From Nocardia yamanashiensis NBRC 100130 (GTDB taxonomy: Bacteria; Actinomycetota; Actinomycetes; Mycobacteriales; Mycobacteriaceae), in the NCBI RefSeq assembly GCF_001613325.1, contig NZ_BDCD01000021.1, positions 1 to 64,000 on the forward strand: 64,000 nt of DNA. The letters run 5' to 3'. Shown in pieces: positions 32,404 to 40,940 of the stretch. The first letter of the stretch is position 1. Every line of letters begins with the position of its first letter. The translations under genes were made by a program, and so were the position numbers. The notes below the pieces were generated by a model that worked only from the letters and a program-made list of their open reading frames with translations, was not told where the DNA came from and made no database searches.

Positions 32404-34242
32404 CTATTCGACGGTGACGCTCTTGGCGAGATTGCGGGGCTTGTCCACATCGCGGCCCAGGGCGATCGCGGTGTGATACGCCAGCAGCTGCAGCGGAATC
32501 GTCAGGATGATCGGGTCGAGCTCGGTCCCCACCTTGGGCACGCGAATCACCGCGTCCGCCAAGCCATCCGGGATATCGGCATTGGTGACCGCGATGACCG
32601 GCCCGCCGCGCGCCTTGATCTGCTCGATGGTGGTGATGTTCTTGGGCAGCAGTTCGTCGTCCGGCACCAGCACCACGCTCGGCATCTCCGGGTCGATCAG
32701 CGCGAGCGGACCGTGCTTCAGCTCCGAACCCTGATACGCCTCGGCGTGAATGTAGGAGATCTCCTTCAGCTTCTGCGCGCCCTCGCGCGCCACCGGCCAC
32801 ATGCGGACCCGGCCGATGAAGAACATGCTGCGCGCCTTGGCATATCGGGCCGCCACGTCGGCGATGTGCCGCTCGTCGGCGAGCACCGCCTCGATGGCGC
32901 CGGGCAGCGCGCGCAGGCCGTTCACGATGCGCTCGCCCGAAGCCGCCGACAGGTCGCGTACCCGGCCCAGCAGCAGCGCCAGCATGGCGAACGACACGGT
33001 CATATTGGTGAGCGCCTTGGTCGAGGCCACCGAGACCTCCGGTCCGGCGTGCAGGAACACGCCCGCCCCGCACTCGCGCGCGATGGCGCTGCCGACCACG
33101 TTCACCGCGCCGATCACCCGGCCGCCCTTGCGCTGCAATTCCTGAACGGCCGCAAGGGTATCCAGGGTCTCGCCGGACTGGCTGATGGCGATGTACAGGG
33201 CATCCGGATCGACCACCGGATTGCGGTAGCGGAATTCCGAGGCCGGTTCGGCGGTGGCGGGGATGCGGGCCAGTTCCTCGATCAGCTGCGCGCCCAGCTG
33301 ACCGGCGTAGTAGGCCGAACCGCAGCCCAGGAAGACCACCTTGGTGATGCCGCGCAGTTCGCGGGCGTCCATATTGAGCCCGCCCAGCACGGCGGTGGCG
33401 AAACGCTCGTCCAGCCGGCCGCGCAGGGCCCGGCGCACCGCCTCGGACTGCTCGGCCATCTCCTTGGCCATGAAGTCCGGGTAGCCGCCGAGCGCGTAGT
33501 CCTCGGCCGCCATATCGATGGTGGTGGGGATCTTGTCGGTGCGGCGCGCCTCGAGTCCCAGTGTGCTGGTGCGGAATTCGCCCGCGCGCACGGTGGCGAG
33601 CTCGCCGTCGTCGAGGAACACCACGCGCTGGGTGTGGTGCACCAGCGCGGCCACGTCGGAGGCCACGAACATCTCGCCGTCGCCGACGCCGAGCACGATG
33701 GGGGAGCCGTTGCGGGCCACCACCAGTTCGTCCGGGCGGCGGGCGTCCAGCACCAGCAGGCCGTAGGTGCCCTGGACGCGGTACAGCGCGGTGCGCACGG
33801 CGTCTTCCAGGGATTCGGCGTCGTCGAGGGCGGCGGCGATCAGATGCGCGATGGCCTCGGTGTCGGTGTCGGAGAGGAATTCCACCCCGGCGGCGGTGAG
33901 TTCCGCCCGGAGTTGTTCGGCGTTCTCCACGATGCCGTTGTGCACCACGGCGATCCGGCCGGAGCCGTCGGTGTGCGGGTGGGCGTTGGCGTCGCTGGGT
34001 TCACCGTGGGTGGCCCAGCGGGTGTGCGCGATGCCGACATTGCCGCGCAGGCGGGCGCCCTCGGCGTCGACGCGATTGCGCAGGTCCTGGACGCGGCCCT
34101 GGGTTTTGGTGATGCGCAGCCGGCCGCGGTGCGGGACGGCCAGGCCCGCGGAGTCGTAGCCGCGGTACTCGAGCCGGTGCAGGCCCTCCAATAGGACCGG
34201 AACAGCTTCCCGATGCCCGATGTATCCGACGATTCCACACAT
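32404..34242 (-). CDS. glmS: Glutamine-fructose-6-phosphate aminotransferase
   Basis: This 612-residue enzyme makes glucosamine-6-phosphate, the first step to UDP-GlcNAc and peptidoglycan. An N-terminal Ntn amidotransferase domain begins MCGIVGYIGHREA with nucleophile Cys2 and has HNGIVEN. Two SIS sugar-isomerase domains follow (GCGSAYYAG, SQSGETLDT, and later FIGRVRMWPVAREGAQKLKE). The C-terminus ends with PRNLAKSVTVE as expected. It is preceded by a small unknown gene (gap 15 bases). No glmS ribozyme is seen, as expected for an actinobacterium. Confidence 0.97.
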   Translation of the reverse strand: MCGIVGYIGHREAVPVLLEGLHRLEYRGYDSAGLAVPHRGRLRITKTQGRVQDLRNRVDAEGARLRGNVGIAHTRWATHGEPSDANAHPHTDGSGRIAVVHNGIVENAEQLRAELTAAGVEFLSDTDTEAIAHLIAAALDDAESLEDAVRTALYRVQGTYGLLVLDARRPDELVVARNGSPIVLGVGDGEMFVASDVAALVHHTQRVVFLDDGELATVRAGEFRTSTLGLEARRTDKIPTTIDMAAEDYALGGYPDFMAKEMAEQSEAVRRALRGRLDERFATAVLGGLNMDARELRGITKVVFLGCGSAYYAGQLGAQLIEELARIPATAEPASEFRYRNPVVDPDALYIAISQSGETLDTLAAVQELQRKGGRVIGAVNVVGSAIARECGAGVFLHAGPEVSVASTKALTNMTVSFAMLALLLGRVRDLSAASGERIVNGLRALPGAIEAVLADERHIADVAARYAKARSMFFIGRVRMWPVAREGAQKLKEISYIHAEAYQGSELKHGPLALIDPEMPSVVLVPDDELLPKNITTIEQIKARGGPVIAVTNADIPDGLADAVIRVPKVGTELDPIILTIPLQLLAYHTAIALGRDVDKPRNLAKSVTVE

Positions 34243-34257
34243 TGCGGGACGGACTCC

Positions 34258-34527
34258 TCACCCGTAGACGATGCGTCGCAGTTGTCGTTCGGTGAAGTCG
34301 GGGGCGGCTACCGGGCGTTGCGCGAGTTCGTCGGCGATCCGCTGCCAGATTTCGGCATTGCGGAGCTGACGTCCCTGTAGTTCGGCATGTCTGCGGCGCA
34401 CGAACTGCTCGGCGGTCTCGTCGAAGTATCCGACGATATCGGCGACCACCCGGGCCGCGACCGCACTGGGTAATCCCGTGGAGGCCGCGACATGGCGGAC
34501 CAGATCGACCGGAACCCCGTCATTCAC
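34258..34527 (-). CDS. Conserved small protein of unknown function upstream of glmS
   Basis: About 89 residues, alpha-helical and charged (VDLVRHVAASTGLP, then VADIVGYFDETAEQFVRRRHAELQG, ending RQLRRIVYG). The spacing of helices could suit a nucleic-acid-binding fold, but I do not recognise the family. The GTG start at 34527 has AAGGCAGG about 10 bases upstream; TTG at 34563 would add 12 residues but has no Shine-Dalgarno. It ends 15 bases before glmS, so the two are probably co-transcribed. A perfect palindrome (34570-34585) lies just upstream. Confidence 0.65.
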   Translation of the reverse strand: MNDGVPVDLVRHVAASTGLPSAVAARVVADIVGYFDETAEQFVRRRHAELQGRQLRNAEIWQRIADELAQRPVAAPDFTERQLRRIVYG

Positions 34528-34569
34528 TCGGTCGAGCCTGCCTTGTCCGAGCCGTTTCGACAACTTCTG

Positions 34570-34585
34570 TGCCCGAATTCGGGCA
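34570..34585. promoter_or_regulatory. Perfect palindrome TGCCCGAATTCGGGCA
   Basis: A 16-bp palindrome upstream of the small gene-glmS operon. The core resembles the palindrome at 30227-30243, suggesting a shared regulator or a repeated element. Confidence 0.45.
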
Positions 34586-34610
34586 AGAAGTCACACGCTG
34601 ACGCTGGGTC

Positions 34611-34634
34611 TTGGGGGCTACGCCCCCAAACCCC
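34611..34634. repeat. Intergenic GC-hairpin repeat, copy D
   Basis: TTGGGGGCTACGCCCCCAAACCCC between the glmS operon and ppiA. It forms a perfect hairpin with a short loop. Confidence 0.6.
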
Positions 34635-34779
34635 TAGGAAAGAGGGGCCAGCCGACGCGGCACGTGGAAGTGGGGCGCGCTCGACGTCCCCGGGAACGGG
34701 CCGGTTGCGAGTCCGGGTGACGGCCACCGGTCGGCCTGCCGTGGCAGGCGGCCGCTGGGCAGGACCTAGGCTGGTGCGC

Positions 34780-35307
34780 GTGACCTCACCGAATCAGACC
34801 GCCGTGGCCACGCTGCACACCAACCACGGTGACATCAAGATCTCGCTCTTCGGTAACCACGCTCCCCGCACGGTCCGGAACTTCCTGGGTCTGGCGGACG
34901 GCTCCGCGCCGTACACGAAGCCGAACGCGTCGGGCACCGATTCGGGGCCGTTCTACGACGGCAGCACCTTTCATCGGGTGATCGAGGGATTCGTCATTCA
35001 GGGCGGCGATCCGACCGGGACCGGGCGCGGCGGGCCGGGGTACGAGTTCAAGGACGAGTTCCATCCGGAGCTGCGGTTCGATCGGCCGTACCTGCTGGCC
35101 ATGGCGAACGCCGGGCCGGCGACCAATGGTTCGCAGTTCTTCATCACGCTGGCCCCGCAGCCGACGCTGAATCGCAAGCACACCATTTTCGGTGAGGTCA
35201 TCGACCCGGATTCCCGCAAGGTGGTGGACGAGATCGGGGCGACCGCCGTCGATCGCAACGATCGCCCGAAGGACGAGGTCGTGATCTCCGGGATCACCAT
35301 CTCCTGA
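34780..35307 (+). CDS. ppiA: Peptidyl-prolyl cis-trans isomerase, cyclophilin type
   Basis: This 175-residue cytosolic cyclophilin speeds proline isomerisation in folding proteins. Active-site motifs present are FHRVIEGFVIQGGDPTGTG, FKDEFHPEL, MANAGPATNGSQFFIT and the LNRKHTIFGEV ending region. A GTG start at 34780 gives MTSPNQTAVATLHTNHGDI, closely resembling M. tuberculosis PpiA (Rv0009). Another in-frame GTG sits two codons upstream. It precedes the rhomboid gene by 27 bases. Confidence 0.95.
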   Translation: MTSPNQTAVATLHTNHGDIKISLFGNHAPRTVRNFLGLADGSAPYTKPNASGTDSGPFYDGSTFHRVIEGFVIQGGDPTGTGRGGPGYEFKDEFHPELRFDRPYLLAMANAGPATNGSQFFITLAPQPTLNRKHTIFGEVIDPDSRKVVDEIGATAVDRNDRPKDEVVISGITIS

Positions 35308-35334
35308 ATCCGGCCCGACCCGAAGAGAATTCAC

Positions 35335-36210
35335 ATGAATCCGTACCAGCCCGCACCGACCTGCTTCAGACATCCGGACCGGCCGACCGGTCTGGCCTGC
35401 ACTAGGTGCGGGCGCCCGGCCTGCCCGGAATGCCTGACCCCCGCGGCCGTCGGGCAGCACTGTGTGGAGTGTTATCAACAGGGCCGCAACGACGTGCGGC
35501 CGGTGCGCAACGCGGCGGGGATGGCGGTCGGGCAGCAGCGCCCGCAGCCGTACGTCACCTGGGCGCTGATCGCGATCAATGTGCTGGTCTTCGCCGCGAC
35601 GGCGATCCAGGCCAAGAGCGTCATGGACAACCAGAACTCCCGGTTGTTCTTCGACTGGGTGCTGATCCCGGGCCTGATCGAGGGGGAGTGGTGGCGCGCG
35701 CTCGGCGCCGGCTTCCTGCACTACGGCATCATCCACCTGGCCGTGAACATGTTCGCGCTGTACGTGCTCGGCCCCTACTGCGAGATCGCGCTGGGCCGGG
35801 TGCGCTTCCTGGCCGTGTATCTGGTGTCGCTGCTGGGCGGTTCGGCCGCGACCGTGCTGTTCTCATCCGCGCTGACGGCCTCGGCCGGCGCGTCGGGCGC
35901 GATCTACGGCCTGTTCGGCGCGGTGGCCATCGTCATGCTGCGGACGCGGCAGAACCTCACCCAGATCCTGGTTCTGCTGTTGATAAACCTGGTGATCACC
36001 TTCTCGGTGCCGGGCATCTCCATCTGGGGACATCTCGGCGGCCTGCTGGCGGGCACCGTCGCGAGCGCCGGGATTCTCTATCTGCCGGGCTGGCTGAAGG
36101 CGCGCGACCTGCGCACGGCTTCGATCATCGGCTGGGCGACGGTCGCCGCGGTGGCCGTGCTCGAGGTGCTGGTGATCGTGCTGGCGGCCCCGAACGTGCT
36201 GGTGAACTAA
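35335..36210 (+). CDS. Rhomboid family intramembrane serine protease with zinc-finger N-terminus
   Basis: The 291-residue protein begins with a Cys/His-rich zinc-binding segment (CFRHPDRPTGLACTRCGR, then CPECLTPAAVGQHCVEC). Six membrane helices of a rhomboid follow. The catalytic serine lies in GASGAIYG and the catalytic histidine in WGHLGG; the HxxxN motif appears as HLAVNMF. It should cleave membrane substrates within the bilayer; substrates are unknown. It resembles M. tuberculosis Rv0110. Its stop overlaps the stop of the convergent PH gene. Confidence 0.93.
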   Translation: MNPYQPAPTCFRHPDRPTGLACTRCGRPACPECLTPAAVGQHCVECYQQGRNDVRPVRNAAGMAVGQQRPQPYVTWALIAINVLVFAATAIQAKSVMDNQNSRLFFDWVLIPGLIEGEWWRALGAGFLHYGIIHLAVNMFALYVLGPYCEIALGRVRFLAVYLVSLLGGSAATVLFSSALTASAGASGAIYGLFGAVAIVMLRTRQNLTQILVLLLINLVITFSVPGISIWGHLGGLLAGTVASAGILYLPGWLKARDLRTASIIGWATVAAVAVLEVLVIVLAAPNVLVN

Positions 36211-36650
36211 CCGATGTGGGCGCGGAGCGTGTCGAGGACTTCCTCGGGGCGCTCGCCCAGATCCCAGCGGCCGAAGACGATGAGCTTCTCGTCCCCGTCG
36301 TGGTTCACATCCAGTTCCAGCATGGGCATCTTGCGGCCGAGCCGGCGGTAATAGACCACGCGGGCGCGCAGCACCTGCTGGGCGGTGTAGCGGCGCGGCC
36401 CGGACAGGCCGCCGATCACCAGCGGGGCGGGCGTGCCGGGTTCGACGGCGAGCCGCGGTCGCTGCCGGAATCCCATCCCGGCCAGGGCCAGCAGACCCAG
36501 CGCGGCCAGGCCGATCAGTACTTTTCCGGCGCTGTCATTGGACAGCACGGCGGCCACGGCCAGCACCACACCGCCGACCGCGCAGGCGATCAGGGCGGCG
36601 GGAGGTGTGGACCACGCGAGCCGGGAGTCGGTCGATGTCACTGTCCCCAC
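36207..36650 (-). CDS. PH-domain membrane protein (Rv0010c-type)
   Basis: This 147-residue protein has two N-terminal membrane helices (LIACAVGGVVLAVAAVL and VLIGLAALGLLALAGMGF) followed by a bacterial PH-like domain with LVIGGLSGPRRYTAQQVLRAR and the ending RWDLGERPEEVLDTLRAHIG. Function is unknown. Position next to crgA matches Rv0010c. The GTG start at 36650 has GAGGAG four bases upstream; GTG at 36641 gives better spacing. Its promoter region carries a CTCGAG/DnaA-box cluster. Confidence 0.85.
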   Translation of the reverse strand: MGTVTSTDSRLAWSTPPAALIACAVGGVVLAVAAVLSNDSAGKVLIGLAALGLLALAGMGFRQRPRLAVEPGTPAPLVIGGLSGPRRYTAQQVLRARVVYYRRLGRKMPMLELDVNHDGDEKLIVFGRWDLGERPEEVLDTLRAHIG

Positions 36651-36654
36651 TCTC

Positions 36655-36683
36655 TCCTCGAGTTGTCCACAAGGTCATCCACA
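36655..36683. promoter_or_regulatory. CTCGAG motif with two DnaA boxes upstream of the PH gene
   Basis: TCCTCGAG (36655-36662) runs straight into a perfect DnaA box TTGTCCACA (36663-36671), with TCATCCACA at 36675-36683. The same motif combination fills oriC at 18502-18850. Confidence 0.6.
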
Positions 36684-36714
36684 GGTGTGTATGAATAACA
36701 ATGATGTAAGGCAC

Positions 36715-36981
36715 TCACCGCCAGCGCATGGTCATGATCAGACCCACGACCATCAGGCCGAATCCGATCAGGAAGTTCCACGCGCCCAGATCGTTCATCC
36801 AGGTGATGTGCTCCGCGGCCAGGTAGTAGACCAGTAGCCAGGCCAGCCCCGCGAGCATGAAGCCCAGCATGATGGTGACGTACCAAACCGGCGACGGACC
36901 GGCCGCCTTCACGCGTACAGGCGTGCGGCTGGCCGGGTTGATCGTGTAATCGGTCTTTTTCCGGACCTTCGACTTGGGCAT
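36715..36981 (-). CDS. crgA: Cell division protein CrgA
   Basis: This 88-residue protein has a basic N-terminus (MPKSKVRKKTDYTINPAS) and two membrane helices (VWYVTIMLGFMLAGLAWLLVYY and WNFLIGFGLMVVGLIMTM). CrgA recruits divisome and PBP components in actinobacteria (Rv0011c). It lies near trpG and the pkn cluster, as in relatives. Confidence 0.95.
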   Translation of the reverse strand: MPKSKVRKKTDYTINPASRTPVRVKAAGPSPVWYVTIMLGFMLAGLAWLLVYYLAAEHITWMNDLGAWNFLIGFGLMVVGLIMTMRWR

Positions 36982-37195
36982 TATGTCCTCGGTTTCGGCG
37001 TGCAGTCTGCGTAAAGGTTATCCCAGGTCACTCGTAGCGTTCGTGACGACTGATCTCGCGCCGCCGCGGGTAACTCGTCGGGGACCCTCGAATTGGCTTC
37101 GGCACACGACGTCGGTACGGACGCGTGATCGGCGACGCTCGGCAAACTGCCCGCCGAAGTTCCGGGGAGGCGGGGGAGCCAACTACTCTCGACGT

Positions 37196-37834
37196 ATGCG
37201 TGTACTCGTCGTCGACAACTACGACAGCTTCGTGTTCAACCTGGTCCAGTACCTCGGGCAGCTCGGAGCCGAAGCCGTGGTCTGGCGCAATGACGACGCA
37301 CAGCTCGCGGATGTGGATCAGGTCGTCCAGGACTTCGACGGCGTGCTGATCAGCCCCGGTCCGGGTTCGCCGGATCGCGCGGGCCGCAGCATCGATCTGG
37401 TGCACGCCGCCGCCCGGCACGAGACCCCCCTGCTCGGGGTGTGCCTGGGACATCAGGCCATCGGAGAGGCGTTCGGCGCCACCGTGACCCGCGCGCCCGA
37501 ACTGCTGCACGGCAAGACCAGCGACGTCTTCCATATCGGCGCGGGCGTGCTGGCGGGGCTGCCGGATCCGTTCACCGCCACCCGGTACCACTCGCTGACC
37601 GTGGTCGAGGAGACCATGCCGCCGGAGCTGGAAGTGCTGGGCCGCACCGAATCCGGCATCGTGATGGCGCTGCGGCATCGCACGCTGCCCATCCACGGCG
37701 TGCAGTTCCATCCCGAATCGGTGCTCACCCAGGGCGGGCACCGCATGCTCGCGAACTGGCTGGGCGTGTGCGGGCAGCGGCCCGACGAGGGCCTGGTGCG
37801 GACGCTCGAGGCGGAGGTAGCGGCACTGGTATGA
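37196..37834 (+). CDS. trpG: Anthranilate/aminodeoxychorismate synthase glutamine amidotransferase subunit
   Basis: This 212-residue class I glutamine amidotransferase supplies ammonia to a TrpE- or PabB-type partner for tryptophan or p-aminobenzoate synthesis. The nucleophile is Cys83 in GVCLGHQ, and the catalytic His172 and Glu174 are in FHPES. The start MRVLVVDNYDSFVFNLVQYL is typical. The gene overlaps the next by ATGA. Location matches Rv0013 (trpG). No trpE or pabB is adjacent, so the choice between the two pathways is open. Confidence 0.93.
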   Translation: MRVLVVDNYDSFVFNLVQYLGQLGAEAVVWRNDDAQLADVDQVVQDFDGVLISPGPGSPDRAGRSIDLVHAAARHETPLLGVCLGHQAIGEAFGATVTRAPELLHGKTSDVFHIGAGVLAGLPDPFTATRYHSLTVVEETMPPELEVLGRTESGIVMALRHRTLPIHGVQFHPESVLTQGGHRMLANWLGVCGQRPDEGLVRTLEAEVAALV

Positions 37835-38523
37835 GCGGATCGGCGCGTCCGCACGTGCTGCTGTCGGTGGCGGTCAGCGTCGACGGCTATATCGACGATG
37901 CGTCCCCGGACCGCTTGCTGCTCTCCAACGCGGCGGATTTCGATCGCGTGGACGCCCTGCGCGCCGAGTCCGACGCCGTCCTCATCGGTGCGGAGACCCT
38001 GCGCCGGGACAATCCGCGGCTGCTGGTCAACAGCGCGGATCGGCGCTTGCGGCGAGTCGCGGACGGTAAACCCGCGTATCCGCTGCGGGTGATCGTCACG
38101 GCGCGCGGGGATCTCGACACCAGGCTGAAGTTCTGGCACAGCGGCGGCGAAAGACTGGTCTATACCACCGATTCCGGCGCCTCCAAGCTCGGCGACGCCC
38201 TGGTCGGCCTGGCGGACGTCGTATCCCTGGGCGCGGCAATCGATTTCGGGGCGCTGCTCGACGACCTCGGCAAACGCGATATCGGACAGCTCATGGTGGA
38301 GGGCGGCGGATCCATCCACACCGCTTTCCTCGCCGGCGGGCTGGCCGACGAAATACGAATGGCCGTAGCCCCTTTGGTGGTCGGCGATCCGGCCGCCCCG
38401 CGCTTCCTCGGCCCCGGCGCCTTCCCCGGCGGCCCCAACCATCGGATGCACCTGGCCGACGTCAGCCGGATCGGTGACATCGCACTGCTGCGCTATCTGC
38501 CGAAGGAGGAGTCGGATGTCTGA
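37831..38523 (+). CDS. RibD C-terminal-like pyrimidine reductase
   Basis: This 230-residue dihydrofolate-reductase-like protein of the RibD_C family has the opening VLLSVAVSVDGYIDD, the nucleotide-binding GAETLRRDNPRL and the conserved MVEGGGSIHTAFL. It probably reduces a ribosylated pyrimidine or related heterocycle with NADPH. It starts inside the trpG stop codon and its end overlaps the deaminase start, so trpG, this gene and the deaminase are one operon. The specific substrate is not evident. Confidence 0.88.
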   Translation: MSGSARPHVLLSVAVSVDGYIDDASPDRLLLSNAADFDRVDALRAESDAVLIGAETLRRDNPRLLVNSADRRLRRVADGKPAYPLRVIVTARGDLDTRLKFWHSGGERLVYTTDSGASKLGDALVGLADVVSLGAAIDFGALLDDLGKRDIGQLMVEGGGSIHTAFLAGGLADEIRMAVAPLVVGDPAAPRFLGPGAFPGGPNHRMHLADVSRIGDIALLRYLPKEESDV

Positions 38524-38977
38524 CGAATTGCGTTCGGACCGTGGCTGGATGCGGCACGCCATCGGCTTGGCGCGCCTGTGCCCGCCGAGTGAGACCGCCT
38601 TCTCGGTGGGCGCGGTGATCGTCGGCGTGGATGGCGTGGAGATCATCCACGGCTGGTCGCGGGAGACCGATGACAAGGTGCACGCCGAGGAATCGGCGCT
38701 GAACAAGCTCGAACCCGGCGATCCGCGGCTGCGCCACGCCACCATCTACAGCACCCTCGAACCGTGTTCGGTGCGCGGCAGCACGGACCGGACGCCCTGC
38801 ACCGATCGCATCCTGCAGGCCGGCATCCGCCGCGTGGTCATCGCCTGGCGCGAACCCGGCACCTTCGTGGTCAATTGCGTGGGCGTGGAGAAACTCCGGG
38901 ACCACGGCGTCGAGGTCGTGGAACTACCCGACCTCGCCGACGAGGCCATGTCGATGAACCGGCATCTGAAGCTCTGA
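38516..38977 (+). CDS. Cytidine/RibD-type zinc deaminase
   Basis: This 153-residue deaminase has the zinc-binding HAE at residues 56-58 and a second motif EPCS...C with Cys84 and Cys95, matching RibD N-terminal and dCMP/cytidine deaminases. AAGGAGGA lies directly before ATG 38516. With the upstream reductase it would make up the two halves of a RibD enzyme, split and in reverse order. Involvement in riboflavin synthesis, a flavin analogue or another pyrimidine pathway cannot be told from sequence. Confidence 0.88.
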   Translation: MSDELRSDRGWMRHAIGLARLCPPSETAFSVGAVIVGVDGVEIIHGWSRETDDKVHAEESALNKLEPGDPRLRHATIYSTLEPCSVRGSTDRTPCTDRILQAGIRRVVIAWREPGTFVVNCVGVEKLRDHGVEVVELPDLADEAMSMNRHLKL

Positions 38978-38987
38978 AACGACGAAA

Positions 38988-39013
38988 GCCGCGCTCCCGG
39001 TGGGGAACGCGGC
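38988..39013. terminator. Bidirectional terminator between the deaminase gene and pknB
   Basis: GCCGCG (38988-38993) pairs with CGCGGC (39008-39013), extended by TCCC/GGGG inside. The genes converge here. Confidence 0.6.
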
Positions 39014-39035
39014 CTTCACGTTTACGTATGACCGA

Positions 39036-40940
39036 TCACGGCGGGCCGAGCGAGAGCACCCCGGTCGTGATCGTCACCGTCTGCGTCTTCCCGATGGACG
39101 ATCCCGCCGTCGGCTGCTGGCTCACGATCCGCCCGACCTCGCCGGTGTTCAGCGTGCTCTGCTGCCCCTGCGTGATCTGCCCGTTCCAGCCCTTCTGCCG
39201 GAGCGCGTCCGCGGCCTGCGACGGCGTCAGCCCGATCAGGCTCGGCATGGTGATCTGATCCCCGGTGGAGACCTGCACGGTCACCGTGGAACCCTTGTCC
39301 GCCATGGTCCCCGCCGCCGGGTTGGTGGCGATGACCGTGCCCTTGGCCTGCGAGTTCGGCACTTCCTGGATGTTCACCTTGAACCCGGCGCTGTCGGCCA
39401 GATTCGGTTGCGCCACATCGATGTTCTGCCCCACCACATCCGGCACCCGGACCTTCTCCGGCCCGGAGCCCAGGGTGACGGTGACCTGCCCGCCGGAGTC
39501 GGTCTTCTGACCTTCGCCCGGAATCTGGCTGGTGACCTTGTCCTTGTCCTCGGCGCTGGAGGCTTCCCGCTTCACATCCGGATTCATCTGCAGCCCGATG
39601 GAATTCAGTTTCTGCTCGGCCTGCTGCTGGCTGAGCCCGGCCAGGCGCGGCACCACGACCTGCGCGGGCCCGGTGGACACCTGCAGGGTGACGGTCGAGC
39701 CCTTGTCGATGCGTGAGCCGCCGAGCGGCTGGGTGGCGATCACATTGCCCGCCGCCACTTTGCTGTCCGGTTTCTCCTGGATAGCCACGCTGAAGCCGGC
39801 CTTCTCCAGATCCCGTTGCGCCAGCGCCGAGTTCTTGTTTGACAGTTCCGGCACCGTCACCTGGTCGGGGCTCGCGCCGGGTCCGACCAGCACCCACAGC
39901 AGGGCGGCGATCAAGGCCACCGCGGCCGCCGCCCCGCCCGCGATGAGCGCGGTGCGGCGGGAGCGCCCGGGTTCGACGATCTCCTGTTCGGTGGTGTCGT
40001 CGCGGCGCTCGACGGTGCGGTAGCTGCGCGGCGGCGGCAGATCGTCGTCGAGGAAGTCGTTGCGATCCTGATCGCTCATCACGATGGGCGCGGTGGGCTT
40101 CTGCCCGCCCAGCACCCGGATCAGGTCGGCGCGCATCTCCGCCGCCGTCTGATACCGGTTGGCCGGGTTCTTGCTCATGGCCTTGAGCACGACCGAATCG
40201 AGTTCGCGCGGCACGCCCGGATGCACGTGCGACGGCAGCCGCGGATCCTCCCGGACGTGCTGATAGGCGACCGCGACCGGCGAATCACCGGTGAAAGGCG
40301 GTTCGCCGGTGAGGATTTCGTAGAGCACGCAGCCGACCGAGTACACGTCCGAGCGCGCGTCCACCTGCTCGCCGCGCGCCTGCTCGGGGGAGAGGTACTG
40401 GGCGGTGCCGATGACGGCGGCGGTCTGGGTCATCGGATTCGAGCTGTCGGCGATGGCCCGCGCGATGCCGAAGTCCATCACCTTCACCGCGCCCGCGCGA
40501 TTGATCATGATGTTGGCGGGCTTCATATCCCGGTGCACGATGCCGTTGCGGTGCGAGAAGTCCAGCGCCGCACACACATCGGCGATGATCTCCATGGCCC
40601 GGCGGGGCGCCAGCGGCCCCTTGCCGCGCACGATATCGCGCAGCGTGTCGCCGTCCACGTACTCCATCACGATGTACGGCAGCGGTCCGCCGTCGACCTC
40701 GGCCTCGCCGGTGTCGTAGACGGCCACGATGGCCGGATGGTTCAGCGCCGCCGCGTTCTGCGCCTCGCGCTTGAAGCGCAGATAGAACGTGGGGTCGCGG
40801 GCCAGGTCGGCGCGCAGCACCTTGATCGCCACGTCCCGGCCGAGCCGCAGATCTCGCGCCCGGTGCACCTCGGACATACCGCCGAACCCGATGATCTCGC
40901 CCAGCTCATAGCGGGAGGAGAGATTCTTCGGGGTCGTCAT
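39036..40940 (-). CDS. pknB: Serine/threonine protein kinase PknB with PASTA domains
   Basis: This 634-residue receptor kinase has a Gly loop at residues 18-25, Lys40 in VAIKVL, HRD at 136-138, DFG at 156-158 and activation-loop Thr171 and Thr173, matching M. tuberculosis PknB numbering. One membrane helix lies near residues 332-357. Four extracytoplasmic PASTA repeats bind muropeptides. It phosphorylates CwlM, FhaA-binding sites on MurJ, and other division targets. Its ATG overlaps the pknA stop (ATGA), placing it last in the fhaA-fhaB-pstP-rodA-pbpA-pknA-pknB operon. Confidence 0.97.
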   Translation of the reverse strand: MTTPKNLSSRYELGEIIGFGGMSEVHRARDLRLGRDVAIKVLRADLARDPTFYLRFKREAQNAAALNHPAIVAVYDTGEAEVDGGPLPYIVMEYVDGDTLRDIVRGKGPLAPRRAMEIIADVCAALDFSHRNGIVHRDMKPANIMINRAGAVKVMDFGIARAIADSSNPMTQTAAVIGTAQYLSPEQARGEQVDARSDVYSVGCVLYEILTGEPPFTGDSPVAVAYQHVREDPRLPSHVHPGVPRELDSVVLKAMSKNPANRYQTAAEMRADLIRVLGGQKPTAPIVMSDQDRNDFLDDDLPPPRSYRTVERRDDTTEQEIVEPGRSRRTALIAGGAAAAVALIAALLWVLVGPGASPDQVTVPELSNKNSALAQRDLEKAGFSVAIQEKPDSKVAAGNVIATQPLGGSRIDKGSTVTLQVSTGPAQVVVPRLAGLSQQQAEQKLNSIGLQMNPDVKREASSAEDKDKVTSQIPGEGQKTDSGGQVTVTLGSGPEKVRVPDVVGQNIDVAQPNLADSAGFKVNIQEVPNSQAKGTVIATNPAAGTMADKGSTVTVQVSTGDQITMPSLIGLTPSQAADALRQKGWNGQITQGQQSTLNTGEVGRIVSQQPTAGSSIGKTQTVTITTGVLSLGPP

